DNA of 64,000 nt from Dictyobacter formicarum. Its GTDB lineage: Bacteria; Chloroflexota; Ktedonobacteria; Ktedonobacterales; Ktedonobacteraceae. The position numbers and the translations under genes were made by a program. The notes below the pieces were generated by a model, which saw only the letters and a program-made list of their open reading frames with translations, was not told the origin of the DNA and did no database searches. This document shows, piece after piece, positions 45,179 through 53,366 of this stretch. Location of the stretch: assembly GCF_016587435.1 (NCBI RefSeq), contig NZ_BNJJ01000017.1, forward strand, positions 1-64,000, read 5' to 3'. Position 1 is the first letter of the stretch. Every line of letters begins with the position of its first letter.

Positions 45179-47073
45179 CCTGTTTGCATGGATACTCTGG
45201 TGATGTCGTGGCGGGCCAGCGGCAGCGAGAACCAGAACGTTGATCCGTGGCCGGGAATGCTCTCAACCCCCACCAGGCCCCGATGGCGCTCAATCAACAT
45301 GCGGCACAGATAGAAACTCATGCCCATGCTTAAATCAAGCTCATTCTGGGGTGCCGTTCCCAGGGAACGATAGAGGCGCTCCCAGATATGTTCTTGCTCT
45401 TCCAGCGCGATACCAGGACCATTATCATGAATGCTGATATAAGCCTGATCTGCCTCCACGCATATTTTTACAGTAATTGGCTGATCGGCTGGCGATTGCT
45501 GGGAGGCATTGGCCAGGTATGTTTGTATGACCTGCTTGATTCTGAGCACATCGATGTTGGCCCATAGCGTTTGTGGAGGAAGCATAAGTATAATTTGTTG
45601 CTCGGGATGCCGCTCCTGATACTGCGCTACGGTTTCACGCACGAGCGTGAGCAATTCATAGCGTTGGATATTGAGTTCAAAGGTATCGGACTGGATACGC
45701 GAGTCATCGATAAGATTTTTGATAATGCGCTCTTGCAGGCGCGCACTATCGCTGGCAGCCTCCAGCGGATCCCACAACTGCTCGATTCCTCTATGGAAGA
45801 TCCCCCCAGGCTGATTGGCCTGCTTTTTGAGCTTTTCTAAGCGCCTCAGCGCTAATTGAATGTTGCCCATGGTGGCAGTCAATGGTGTTTTTAGCTCGTG
45901 GCTGGCCAGATTCAAGAACGTATTGATGATCTGGTTGGTTGCCCGCAAGACCACATCGTTGCCCGTTTCCTGATTCGCAAAGGCAAATGGCCGTACATAT
46001 TCAACCATCAGCGCTGTCAGAGTCGCCACCGCCTCTACCAACTCGTTCTCTTCGGCATCGCAGGGATTATCTCTGCCCAGGACAAACATCCCAACCAGTT
46101 CTTGTTTCACGAACAGAGGCGTCCAGAAGAGATTTTCGGACGGGAAATCAACACTTTGCAAAAAAGGAATGTGCATATGTTCACGATCGACCCTTACCTG
46201 TTTATGTTGCCGCAGCTGCTCGATGGAGTCTGGATCGAGAAAATCTGACAGGCCGTAGCGGCCGCTATTTTGCCAGCGGAGCTGGGCCTGCTCTGCTGTT
46301 AGGCCGCTAAAAGCTATATAGTGTAGCTGCTGATCGGGAGATCCCAGCGAGAAAAGAAATGTGGTTTGTCCCCCCAGCAGATCACGAATTAAGTCAACCA
46401 GATGCTGGCCGATAGCATGGGCGGAAGAAGGGAGCGAGAGTGTCTCTTCTGCTGGCGAGGCAGCCAGCAGGTCACGCAGATGGGCGATAGCATTGATCAA
46501 TGATAAGAGGGCCGCATTGCTCTGGCTGCTGTTTTTCTGCATCTCATAACAATCGGTAAGATCGTGAAGCTGGTACATGATATTTGTGGGCTGCTGTTGC
46601 CGCTTGATAAGGGTGCGTGTGACATCAATACATGTAGTCCGGCTTGAAGGGAGCAGACATAGCACGGTCTGTTTGTGCCTCTGGGGATCTGTCATGGCCT
46701 GCATGGCTTCAATCCCGGCTTCTGGTGAAAAGAGGCGATGTTTTAGGTCATATATCCGGCATTTGGCAAATAGTTGCCCATAGGGGCTACCAATCGCTTC
46801 CTCAGCGGAGGTGAGCCCCAGAAGCTCAAGAGTAGCTTTATTGATCCAACACACCCTGTTATCCAGGTCAGCAATAATGATAGCGTCCTCCATCTCCGTC
46901 ATGGCGAGTCCAAATTCGCTGATTTGAGCGCTGGTAGCATGTACGGGCGATGAAGCAGTCAAATTACCTTCTGTTGGAACAGAAAGTGGGAATTGCTGGT
47001 AAGTGTCTGAATATTGGTTACTTTTCTGGTCGAATGATGTATCTGACTCTGATTTGACCTCGTGATCGTCCAC
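45169..47073 (-). CDS. PAS/GAF sensor histidine kinase
   Basis: The 634-residue protein has a polar N-terminus and no membrane helix. A PAS domain (about 50-165) reads MEDAIIIADLDNRVCWINKA. A GAF-like domain (about 190-370) follows. HisKA has the H-box FLNLASHELKTPLTATMGNI. The ATPase part has YLANASQQS (a diverged N-box keeping the Asn), IHDNGPGI, HIWERLYR and a poor G2 box (SMGMSFYLCR instead of GTGLGL). GLVGVESIPGHGSTFWFSLPL is intact. The weakened N and G2 boxes may lower its activity. No response regulator gene is adjacent. Confidence 0.9.
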   Translation of the reverse strand: MDDHEVKSESDTSFDQKSNQYSDTYQQFPLSVPTEGNLTASSPVHATSAQISEFGLAMTEMEDAIIIADLDNRVCWINKATLELLGLTSAEEAIGSPYGQLFAKCRIYDLKHRLFSPEAGIEAMQAMTDPQRHKQTVLCLLPSSRTTCIDVTRTLIKRQQQPTNIMYQLHDLTDCYEMQKNSSQSNAALLSLINAIAHLRDLLAASPAEETLSLPSSAHAIGQHLVDLIRDLLGGQTTFLFSLGSPDQQLHYIAFSGLTAEQAQLRWQNSGRYGLSDFLDPDSIEQLRQHKQVRVDREHMHIPFLQSVDFPSENLFWTPLFVKQELVGMFVLGRDNPCDAEENELVEAVATLTALMVEYVRPFAFANQETGNDVVLRATNQIINTFLNLASHELKTPLTATMGNIQLALRRLEKLKKQANQPGGIFHRGIEQLWDPLEAASDSARLQERIIKNLIDDSRIQSDTFELNIQRYELLTLVRETVAQYQERHPEQQIILMLPPQTLWANIDVLRIKQVIQTYLANASQQSPADQPITVKICVEADQAYISIHDNGPGIALEEQEHIWERLYRSLGTAPQNELDLSMGMSFYLCRMLIERHRGLVGVESIPGHGSTFWFSLPLARHDITRVSMQTGKP

Positions 47074-47180
47074 GCCCTACCTTCCTTTTTATTCTCGACA
47101 AAGCAAGGAGCAGCTTTTATTTATAGCTTGCTTAGCCAGTGTATCATATCCGCCAGCACGGTACAAACATTCTTTAATAG

Positions 47181-48026
47181 TCATTCTAGCGAGGGGGGAC
47201 CCTGCTTGATGCGGGTGAACGCCTGCTCGCTTTCGTTGGGACCTGGTAAAATAAATTCAACCCACCATGTGGCGCCCGCAGACTCGAATGGTTCAATCTG
47301 TGCGCGTGCCCTGGCTCGGTCGTCAGCAGCACTGTTGCCGGCCGCGACCAGGTCAAAGGGGGTGTCGCTCGTGCGGTGAGCGCTCACAAAGTTATGGATG
47401 GCCTGGATATCGTGTGGTTTGATTGAGCCATCGCCCTGCGCATCGGGCACTTTGGCGGGACAGAAGCCATCCCAGCGCGCGGCGCGCAATGCGGGAGCCT
47501 TGCGTGGCCACCAGCCACCGATCCAGATGGGGATACGGGGACGTTGAACCGGCTGTGGGTTAAATGTGACATCGTTTACCGTGTAGTATGTGCCTTGATA
47601 ACTGTATGGCTGCCCACTCATCAGGCCCGCCAGGATCTCCAGCCCCTCGTCCAGCATCGCGCCTCGCTGCTTTTCATCTGCTACCTCGCCAAAGTGACGA
47701 TCCTGCGCATCGCCCAGGCCAAAACCAATGATCAAGCGCCCATGCGAAAGGTGATCCAGTGTAATGGCCTCGCGCGCCAGTTTCCAGGGCAGCCGGGATG
47801 GTAGAGGCGTCACGGTAATGCCCAGTTGCACATTTTGTGTGCGCAAGGCAATTGCCGCCAGCGTCAGCCAGGGATCATAGGTGACGTTGTGCTCGCCCCA
47901 GTAGACCATGTAATCCTCCAGAAACACCCCATCCCAGCCAGCCTCTTCCGCGATCCGTGCATACTCAACCAGCCGCTCCAGATCACCATCGATACCCGAT
48001 AGCGGCAGCGTTACTCCATATTTCAT
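47181..48026 (-). CDS. LLM-class flavin-dependent oxidoreductase
   Basis: The ATG at 48026 (MKYGVTLPLSG) with AAGGAG upstream gives 281 residues; the frame extends further without support. The sequence follows the luciferase-like barrel: RIAEEAGWDGVFLEDYMVYW, DPWLTLAAIALRTQNVQLGITVTPLP, KLAREAITLDHLSHGRLIIGFGLG and IPIWIGGWWPRKAPALRAARWDGF. These proteins use FMN or F420; the group cannot be separated by eye. It appears monocistronic. A fragment resembling the C-terminus of such an enzyme occurs at 57632. Confidence 0.9.
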   Translation of the reverse strand: MKYGVTLPLSGIDGDLERLVEYARIAEEAGWDGVFLEDYMVYWGEHNVTYDPWLTLAAIALRTQNVQLGITVTPLPSRLPWKLAREAITLDHLSHGRLIIGFGLGDAQDRHFGEVADEKQRGAMLDEGLEILAGLMSGQPYSYQGTYYTVNDVTFNPQPVQRPRIPIWIGGWWPRKAPALRAARWDGFCPAKVPDAQGDGSIKPHDIQAIHNFVSAHRTSDTPFDLVAAGNSAADDRARARAQIEPFESAGATWWVEFILPGPNESEQAFTRIKQGPPSLE

Positions 48027-48190
48027 GTTTGCATATTCTCCTTTTATTTGCTTCAACATCCGGACCTGACGGAAAAAGTATAGCCGCTCAACCATGACAT
48101 CCTTTGTCATATTTCAGGCAGATATTTTAAAGAGGAGATAGAGGTGTGTGAATGTGGATCTTCGTAGGTGTGCAAGAAAAACGGACCCCC

Positions 48191-48369
48191 CGTAGGTTCG
48201 GAGCTTGCCTCCGATTGCCGCCCGCCGCAGCGTGGCGGCCCGGTGCCCAAAAGCGATGGTTCCTTTTGGGCACCGCGTAAGCCGAGGTGATGGACAAGAA
48301 GGGACCTCAGCGCTGGGATACAGGGCCCCACAAACGGTGGGGCAAATCGGAGGCAAGCTCCGAACCTAT
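48191..48369. repeat. best-preserved REPIN-like element
   Basis: The two ends are perfect inverted copies: TAGGTT-CGGAG-CTTGC-CTCCG-ATT on the left (stem 48199-48213) and AATCGGAG-GCAAG-CTCCGAACCTA on the right (stem 48348-48362). Inside are CCGCC/GGCGG, a 12-bp hairpin GGTGCCCAAAAG/CTTTTGGGCACC (48242-48274) and GCCCCAC-AAACG-GTGGGGC (48325-48343). The element lies 18 bp beyond the stop of the MFS gene. Confidence 0.85.
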
Positions 48370-48386
48370 GTATGTTACAAATGACG

Positions 48387-49691
48387 TCAGGCGTCTTTGC
48401 CCACCACAACTTCGATCGCATCGCTGCGCTGACGCTGGTTGAGGAAGCGGGCGAGCAGTGGCAGGGCGCATGACACAACCAGGATGACTACGATGACATA
48501 GATAGCGGTATGGTATTCCAGGTTTGAGATCAGGATTGGACCCAGAATGCCTCCGGCGCTCCAGGCTGTGAGCATGGCTCCATAGATGGTACCAGAGTTT
48601 TTGGCGCCGAAGAAGTCGGCAGCAAAGGCTGGCATAGTTCCGAAGCCGCCACCATAGCAGAGGCCGATCAGTGCGCCCGGGATGAGTAGCAGGGCGAAAC
48701 CACCGGCTCCGATTTGTGCCAGAAACAGGAAGGCGACGATCTGAACGATAAAAATGGCCAGGAACGTAAACGGACGCCCAATGGCATCGGAGAGCCACGC
48801 CCAGACCAGGCGCCCAAGTCCATTAAAGATCGAAATGGTACTGACGAAGGCACCGGCGGTGATGGCATCCACAACGGTGAACTTCTGGGCCAACGGCGAG
48901 GCAACGGCGATCAAGGCTGCGCCAGCAGTCACGTTGAGCGCCAATATCAGCCAGAGTACGTACCAGCGCGGCTCGCGTAACGCTTCGCCGAGCGTATAAT
49001 TCCGATTGGCACTTATTGCCGCTTGCGTGGTTGCTGATGGGGTCCAGCCGGCTGGTATATAGCCATCGGGAGCCCGGCGGAAGAGTTGAGCGGTACCCAC
49101 TACGACGATCAGGTAGATGATGCCCAGGTAGATGAACGTCGATTCGACGCCGATCGATTTAGGTCCCAGCAGTGGTGGTACCGTTTGCGCAATGAGCAGC
49201 GCACCCAGGCCAAAGCCAGCAACTGCCAGGCCGGTGATGAAGCCGCGACGATCAGGGAACCAGCGCAGCAACATGGCCAGCGGCACAATATATCCCAGTC
49301 CAATACCGATACCGCCGATAATACCAAAGGTGAGGTACAACAAATATACATTATGGGTTGGTAGGATCAGACCAGCCAGGACAATACCCAGACCGTAGAG
49401 GATGCCGCCCGCGGTGGCGATCAGCCTGGGACCATAGCGCAGTTGCAGGTAGCCACCAAAGGCGGCCGTTACACCAAGGGCCAGCAGCGTGATAGAGAAC
49501 GTTAAACTGATTGGTGCGAGCTGCGCCGCAGTCACTTTGCTGGCCGGAATACCATTAAACAGGCCCGCGATCGGTTTTGAAAATACGCTCCAGGCGTAGA
49601 CTGAGCCCAAAGCCAGCTGCAATACAAATGCGGCGATTGCGATCAGCCAGCGATTTGGCTGGTTTGAGGTACCGAGAGATGCGTTACTCAT
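48387..49691 (-). CDS. OFA-family MFS transporter
   Basis: The ATG at 49691 (MSNASLGTSNQPNRW) follows GGAGGG and gives 434 residues with 12 helices. The first, IAAFVLQLALGSVYAWSVF, is diagnostic of the oxalate/formate antiporter (OFA) group. Other marks are LLALGVTAAFGGYLQLRYGPR, GGIGIGLGYIVPLAMLLRWFPDRRG and ISIFNGLGRLVWAWLSDAIGR. OFA members exchange or import small monocarboxylates such as oxalate, formate, lactate or pyruvate. No catabolic gene nearby identifies the substrate. Confidence 0.9.
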   Translation of the reverse strand: MSNASLGTSNQPNRWLIAIAAFVLQLALGSVYAWSVFSKPIAGLFNGIPASKVTAAQLAPISLTFSITLLALGVTAAFGGYLQLRYGPRLIATAGGILYGLGIVLAGLILPTHNVYLLYLTFGIIGGIGIGLGYIVPLAMLLRWFPDRRGFITGLAVAGFGLGALLIAQTVPPLLGPKSIGVESTFIYLGIIYLIVVVGTAQLFRRAPDGYIPAGWTPSATTQAAISANRNYTLGEALREPRWYVLWLILALNVTAGAALIAVASPLAQKFTVVDAITAGAFVSTISIFNGLGRLVWAWLSDAIGRPFTFLAIFIVQIVAFLFLAQIGAGGFALLLIPGALIGLCYGGGFGTMPAFAADFFGAKNSGTIYGAMLTAWSAGGILGPILISNLEYHTAIYVIVVILVVSCALPLLARFLNQRQRSDAIEVVVGKDA

Positions 49692-50157
49692 GATGATTCC
49701 CTCCATGGTGTCGTATTCACAGTAACAGGCAAAGTATATCACATCAATCCACACCTACAGGTTTCTTCTGTCGTTTGGCTTTAACTTAATAATGTTTTTT
49801 TAAAAGTTACCTGGGCATAAGAAGCTACATAAACTTGACAAAATATATATGCACGTTTTACTATTTGAGTTATTCCATAGAATTTTTTGCTACTGTGCTA
49901 ACCAATTGTATTGCGTACGCTTATTATTTTGCCAGGAGAAGATATAGCGGTTATTTGTTTGAGTATTGCTTAAGTCAGTTAAACATCCATCGAATTTTAG
50001 CATCGTTATCAGTAGATTCCCGGTTTTGTGGCTATTCTGTAGAATAGCACGTGTGACCGCTTTCGCCATGGGGCAAGGGTGCTGGAACATACGAAAGCAG
50101 CGTTGTTACATACTTTTTTGATAGGTATCATACTCGCGACTCATGGAGTTAGTATTT
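49692..50157. other. AT-rich region ahead of the transporter leader
   Basis: No gene. Near the right end, GGAG at 50145-50148 would be a correctly spaced ribosome site for the transporter gene if the element at 50158-50555 were absent. Confidence 0.5.
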
Positions 50158-50555
50158 GTCAGGTACCCCACGTCTCAAGACGGGGGTTTGCACTTGGGGG
50201 TGACTTCTGCCCGTCCAGTGGAAGCCCGGACCTGACCAGACTCAGCCAGGGCCTTCTTCGGAAGGCTATCGGGCTACGATAGCGGAAGTGTCAAAGAACC
50301 TACCCTGGGATGCTTGCCAGTCCCAGGCTCTAGAACTTCTCAGTTAAACAGCGGGACGGGGTTCGACGCAGTGCTGAGAGGATGTGCAGGCTGCTATCTT
50401 TGTCGAGGCACACATCACCCGCGCAAGCGGTGGGGTTTGGCCGTTCCCACCAAAAACGGTCTCCCGCAAGGGAGACACAGACAAGCAGGAAGAGAAAAGG
50501 AGGCGTGCGTCCTCCCCATGCCTCTGCGGCAGGGGTCTCTGCACGATTGAAACTG
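50158..50555 (+). ncRNA. 398-nt highly structured RNA, HEARO/omega-RNA-like
   Basis: No protein is encoded, but stems follow one another almost without gaps. GTCAGGT/ACCTGAC (50158-50164 with 50230-50236) closes a domain containing CCCCaCGTC-TCAA-GACGGGGG. Next are GCCTTC-TTCG-GAAGGC (50251-50266), TATCG/CGATA, CCTGGGA/TCCCAGG (50304-50327), GATGTG/CACATC, CCGTT/AACGG, GTCTCCC-GCAA-GGGAGAC (50459-50476), GGAGG/CCTCC and TGCC-TCTGC-GGCA inside CCCC/GGGG (50514-50535). The element ends directly before ATGA. HEARO RNAs, now known as guide RNAs of IscB nucleases, sit immediately upstream of ATGA or GTGA, and Ktedonobacter is rich in IscB. No iscB gene is present here. Structured-RNA nature is well supported; the family name is inference. 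Confidence 0.6.
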
Positions 50556-52163
50556 ATGACTTATTTATCTTCTAAGGGTACAAGATTGTTCGCAATCTTT
50601 CAGGCCAGAAATTTATTTATCCCACTTGCGGTCATCCTCATGACCATGATGATTTTTCTGGCCGCTTGTGGTGGTGGTGGCACGAATCAGCCGCAGACGG
50701 GCCAATCCAGGGTTGGCGGCGATCTCAGCACCGGCCTCAACTCAGATGTCGTAACGCTGGACCCCCTGAAGTCCACGGCTCTGGTGGATCGGCAGGTGAT
50801 GTTGAATATCTATGATACATTAGTGAGGGTCGATGCCCAGAATATGATTCAGCCAGACCTGGCCACATCCTGGACGCAGCCGAATGCTAAAGAGCTGGAT
50901 TTTACCCTGCGCACCGATGTCAAGTTCCAGGATGGCACCCCTTTTAACGCTGATGCGGTTGTTTTCAATATAAATCGCATCCTCTCCACGCCGTCCTCGC
51001 CCCGCTATAGTGAGCTATCAAGCGTGCAGGCAGTCACAGCAGTGGACCCCTCACACGTCCGTTTTACCTTGAAAAAGGCCTTCTCACCCTTACTGGCAAC
51101 ACTGACGGATCGCTCTGGCATGATTCTCTCCCCCACCGCCGTCAAGAAACTGGGGGCGAACCTGGGCAATGCTCCCACGGGTGCGGGCAGTGGTCCTTTC
51201 ATGTTTAGCGAATGGGTCAAGAGCGACCACCTGACCATCAAGCGTAACCCGCACTACTGGCAGAAGGATGCGCAGGGGACCGCGCTACCATATCTCAACT
51301 CGGTCAAATATCGTCCCATGACTAATGAGAGCGTTGAGTTTTCCAATCTCCAGACTGGCTCGATCCAGTCCGCAGATACGGTGGGAGCAACTAATGTAGC
51401 GACCGTGAAGTCCAACAGCAACCTGATCTATAAGCAGGTTCCAGGCCTGAGCTTCTATGGCATGATGCTCAATACGAAAGTTGCTCCCTTCAACGACGTC
51501 AATGTGCGACGTGCTGTTGCCTGGGGCATTAATAAGGAAGAGATTGTATCGGGTGTGCTAAAGGGTCTGGGTAGCGTGGCACAGGGTCCTATTCCTCCTA
51601 GTAGCTGGGCCTATAATAAAGATTTTGCACCCTATACCTATTCGGTGGCGAAGGCCAAGGCGGCTCTGTCCCAGAGTGGCAAGACTAGCGTTTCCTTTAC
51701 GCTTTCGATCGCCAGTGGCTCGCCCGCCCTTACACAGCAGGCGCAGTTTATTCAATCAGAATTGCAGCCGGCGGGCATCACTGTCAACATCAAGCAAGAA
51801 CCGTTCGCTACCCTATTGAGCGACACCTCGTCCCACAACTTTGTCGCAGCCCTGCTCGGCTGGAGCGGCCGGCCAGATCCCGATGGCAATATGTACTCAT
51901 ATTTCCATACCGGGGGCGGCAATAACGACATGCAGTATTCCAATCCACAGGTCGACAAACTGTTGGAGGATGCGCGCTCCACCACGGATCAGCAGAAGCG
52001 CGCCACCGATTACCAGCAGGCGGAGCAGCAGGTCATGCAAGATGTACCCTATGTGTTCATCTACCATGGCATTGCCATCCAGGCCACAACCAACAAAGTC
52101 AAGAACTTTACCATCCTGCCCACGACCATCATGAACTTTTCCAATGTGTATTTGAGCCAATAG
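50556..52163 (+). CDS. Dpp/Opp-type substrate-binding lipoprotein
   Basis: Starting at ATG 50556, the 535-residue protein has a long lipoprotein signal (basic start, then FIPLAVILMTMMIFLAAC with the lipidated Cys at 38). A family 5 binding protein follows: GGDLSTGLNSDVVTLDPLKST, FTLRTDVKFQDGTPFNADAVVFNINRI, GSGPFMFSEW, RNPHYWQ, VRRAVAWGINKEEIV and the end PYVFIYHGIAI. These capture peptides, nickel, sugars or glutathione. The upstream frame to 50382 is only the structured RNA. The start lacks a proper ribosome site, because the RNA element separates it from GGAG. The TAG stop is part of a repeat hairpin. Permease genes follow. Confidence 0.9.
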   Translation: MTYLSSKGTRLFAIFQARNLFIPLAVILMTMMIFLAACGGGGTNQPQTGQSRVGGDLSTGLNSDVVTLDPLKSTALVDRQVMLNIYDTLVRVDAQNMIQPDLATSWTQPNAKELDFTLRTDVKFQDGTPFNADAVVFNINRILSTPSSPRYSELSSVQAVTAVDPSHVRFTLKKAFSPLLATLTDRSGMILSPTAVKKLGANLGNAPTGAGSGPFMFSEWVKSDHLTIKRNPHYWQKDAQGTALPYLNSVKYRPMTNESVEFSNLQTGSIQSADTVGATNVATVKSNSNLIYKQVPGLSFYGMMLNTKVAPFNDVNVRRAVAWGINKEEIVSGVLKGLGSVAQGPIPPSSWAYNKDFAPYTYSVAKAKAALSQSGKTSVSFTLSIASGSPALTQQAQFIQSELQPAGITVNIKQEPFATLLSDTSSHNFVAALLGWSGRPDPDGNMYSYFHTGGGNNDMQYSNPQVDKLLEDARSTTDQQKRATDYQQAEQQVMQDVPYVFIYHGIAIQATTNKVKNFTILPTTIMNFSNVYLSQ

Positions 52164-52182
52164 GTGCGCCCCTTGCGGGCGC
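52161..52182. repeat. CTTGC hairpin overlapping a stop codon
   Basis: TAGGT-GCGCCC-CTTGC-GGGCGC has a perfect 6-bp stem (52166-52182). Its first three bases are the TAG stop of the binding-protein gene. This is the cleanest single copy of the family. Confidence 0.75.
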
Positions 52183-52214
52183 TTGCTCTGGGAAGTAAAG
52201 CATCCCCGTGCGGA

Positions 52215-52243
52215 CGGGCGCATCCGCGCCCGAGCCTTTTTTT
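52215..52243 (+). terminator. intrinsic terminator inside the transporter operon
   Basis: CGGGCG-CATCCG-CGCCCG (52215-52232) is followed after AGCC by seven T. It lies between the binding-protein and first permease genes and should cut most transcripts, so that the binding protein is made in excess. Confidence 0.7.
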
Positions 52244-52293
52244 ATGTAGTGTTGCAGAAATTGTGCAAAGCACAATTTCTGCAACACTACATA
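52243..52293. repeat. 24-bp perfect hairpin between transporter genes
   Basis: TATGTAGTGTTGCAGAAATTGTGC without its last base would already be 23 bp; the full 24-base arm (52243-52266) pairs perfectly with 52270-52293 across AAA. The core GTGTTGCAGAAATTGTGC resembles the hairpins at 18007 and 60762. It could protect the upstream mRNA or be a small mobile palindrome. Confidence 0.8.
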
Positions 52294-52355
52294 GAATAGA
52301 AGCACGCCAGAGATGCTTTTGAGTTTTTTGGGGTGAAAACGAAAGGAAACAATGC

Positions 52356-53306
52356 ATGACGAGATACACGGTACAGCGGCTGCTCTTTTTTTTGCCTGTG
52401 GCACTGCTGGTCAGCTTCATCACATTTTTTACTATTCACCTGGTACCCGGCGATCCTGCGCGTGTGCTGCTGGGTGAGGAGGCCACCCCGCAGTCCGTGG
52501 CCGCGCTGCGCCAGCAACTGGGACTCGATCAGGCGCTGCCGGTACAGTTTGCGCTCTGGCTCTGGCTGGCGATCCACGGTAATCTGGGTCAATCCATCCA
52601 GTTCCAGCAGCCAGTCTCTGAGCTGATAGGCCAGCGCTTGCCGGTCACAGTCGAGCTCGGTTTCTGTTCCCTCATCCTCTCGCTCTTGATCGCGTTTCCG
52701 CTGGGTATTTTTGCGGCCACCCACCGCAATAGTTGGGTCGATTGGGTGGTAAATATCTTTGCCCTGCTGGGAACGGCCATCCCCAGCTTTGTTATCGGCC
52801 TCTTGCTCCTGTTCTTACTGGCGGTCTCACTGCGCGTCTTCCCACCCGGCGGCTATGTTCCGTTTAACCAGGACCCGCTGGAAAACCTGCACGACCTGAT
52901 CCTGCCCATGCTCACCCTCAGTCTGGGTTCAATTGCCGTGAATATGCGACAACTGCGCGCTAGCATGATCGAAGTTCTGAACCAGGATTACATTCGGACG
53001 GCGCGCGCCAAGGGGCTGGCTGAAAGGAAGATCCTGTACCTGCACGCACTGAGAAACGCCATCCTGCCGGTCCTGACCATCGTCGGCATCCAGGTTGGCG
53101 CGATCCTGGCCGGCACCTTTGTGGTAGAGTCTATCTTTCTCTGGCCGGGTGTGGGTCAGCTGGCTGTCTCCAGCATCCTGGCCAAAGATTATTCGGTTGT
53201 GCAAGGCATCGTACTGCTCACCGCCATCTCATACATGCTGGCAAACCTGCTGGTAGACCTGAGCTATGGTCTCTTGAATCCGCAGATCCGCTTTCACCAC
53301 AACTAA
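52356..53306 (+). CDS. DppB-like ABC permease
   Basis: The 316-residue protein starts at an ATG with AAAGGAAA upstream. It shows the family start RYTVQRLLFFLPVALLVSFITFF, then HLVPGDPARVLLGEEATP, and six membrane helices. The EAA-type loop reads MIEVLNQDYIRTARAKGLAERKILYLHALRNAILPVLTIVG, which docks to the ATPase (quoted here as a loop spanning residues 205-245). It is the first of two permeases of the peptide/nickel importer. A terminator and long hairpin separate it from the binding-protein gene. Confidence 0.92.
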   Translation: MTRYTVQRLLFFLPVALLVSFITFFTIHLVPGDPARVLLGEEATPQSVAALRQQLGLDQALPVQFALWLWLAIHGNLGQSIQFQQPVSELIGQRLPVTVELGFCSLILSLLIAFPLGIFAATHRNSWVDWVVNIFALLGTAIPSFVIGLLLLFLLAVSLRVFPPGGYVPFNQDPLENLHDLILPMLTLSLGSIAVNMRQLRASMIEVLNQDYIRTARAKGLAERKILYLHALRNAILPVLTIVGIQVGAILAGTFVVESIFLWPGVGQLAVSSILAKDYSVVQGIVLLTAISYMLANLLVDLSYGLLNPQIRFHHN

Positions 53307-53366
53307 TCGCATATCTAACTGTATATCTACCTGGCTTGTAGACTGGTTTCCATATTGGAGGTAGGC

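Noticed and set aside
48307..48798. 163-codon ORF over the end of the MFS gene
   Set aside because: Shadow frame of the transporter joined to repeat sequence; composition rich in Arg, His and Pro.
50382..50555. N-terminal extension of the substrate-binding protein
   Set aside because: The 58 extra residues are translated from the structured RNA, are strongly basic and unrelated to the family; the lipoprotein signal starts at 50556.
50158..50555. Group II or group I intron
   Set aside because: No domain V-like hairpin, no group I core segments and no reverse transcriptase or homing gene; stems and the ATGA junction fit a HEARO-type element better.
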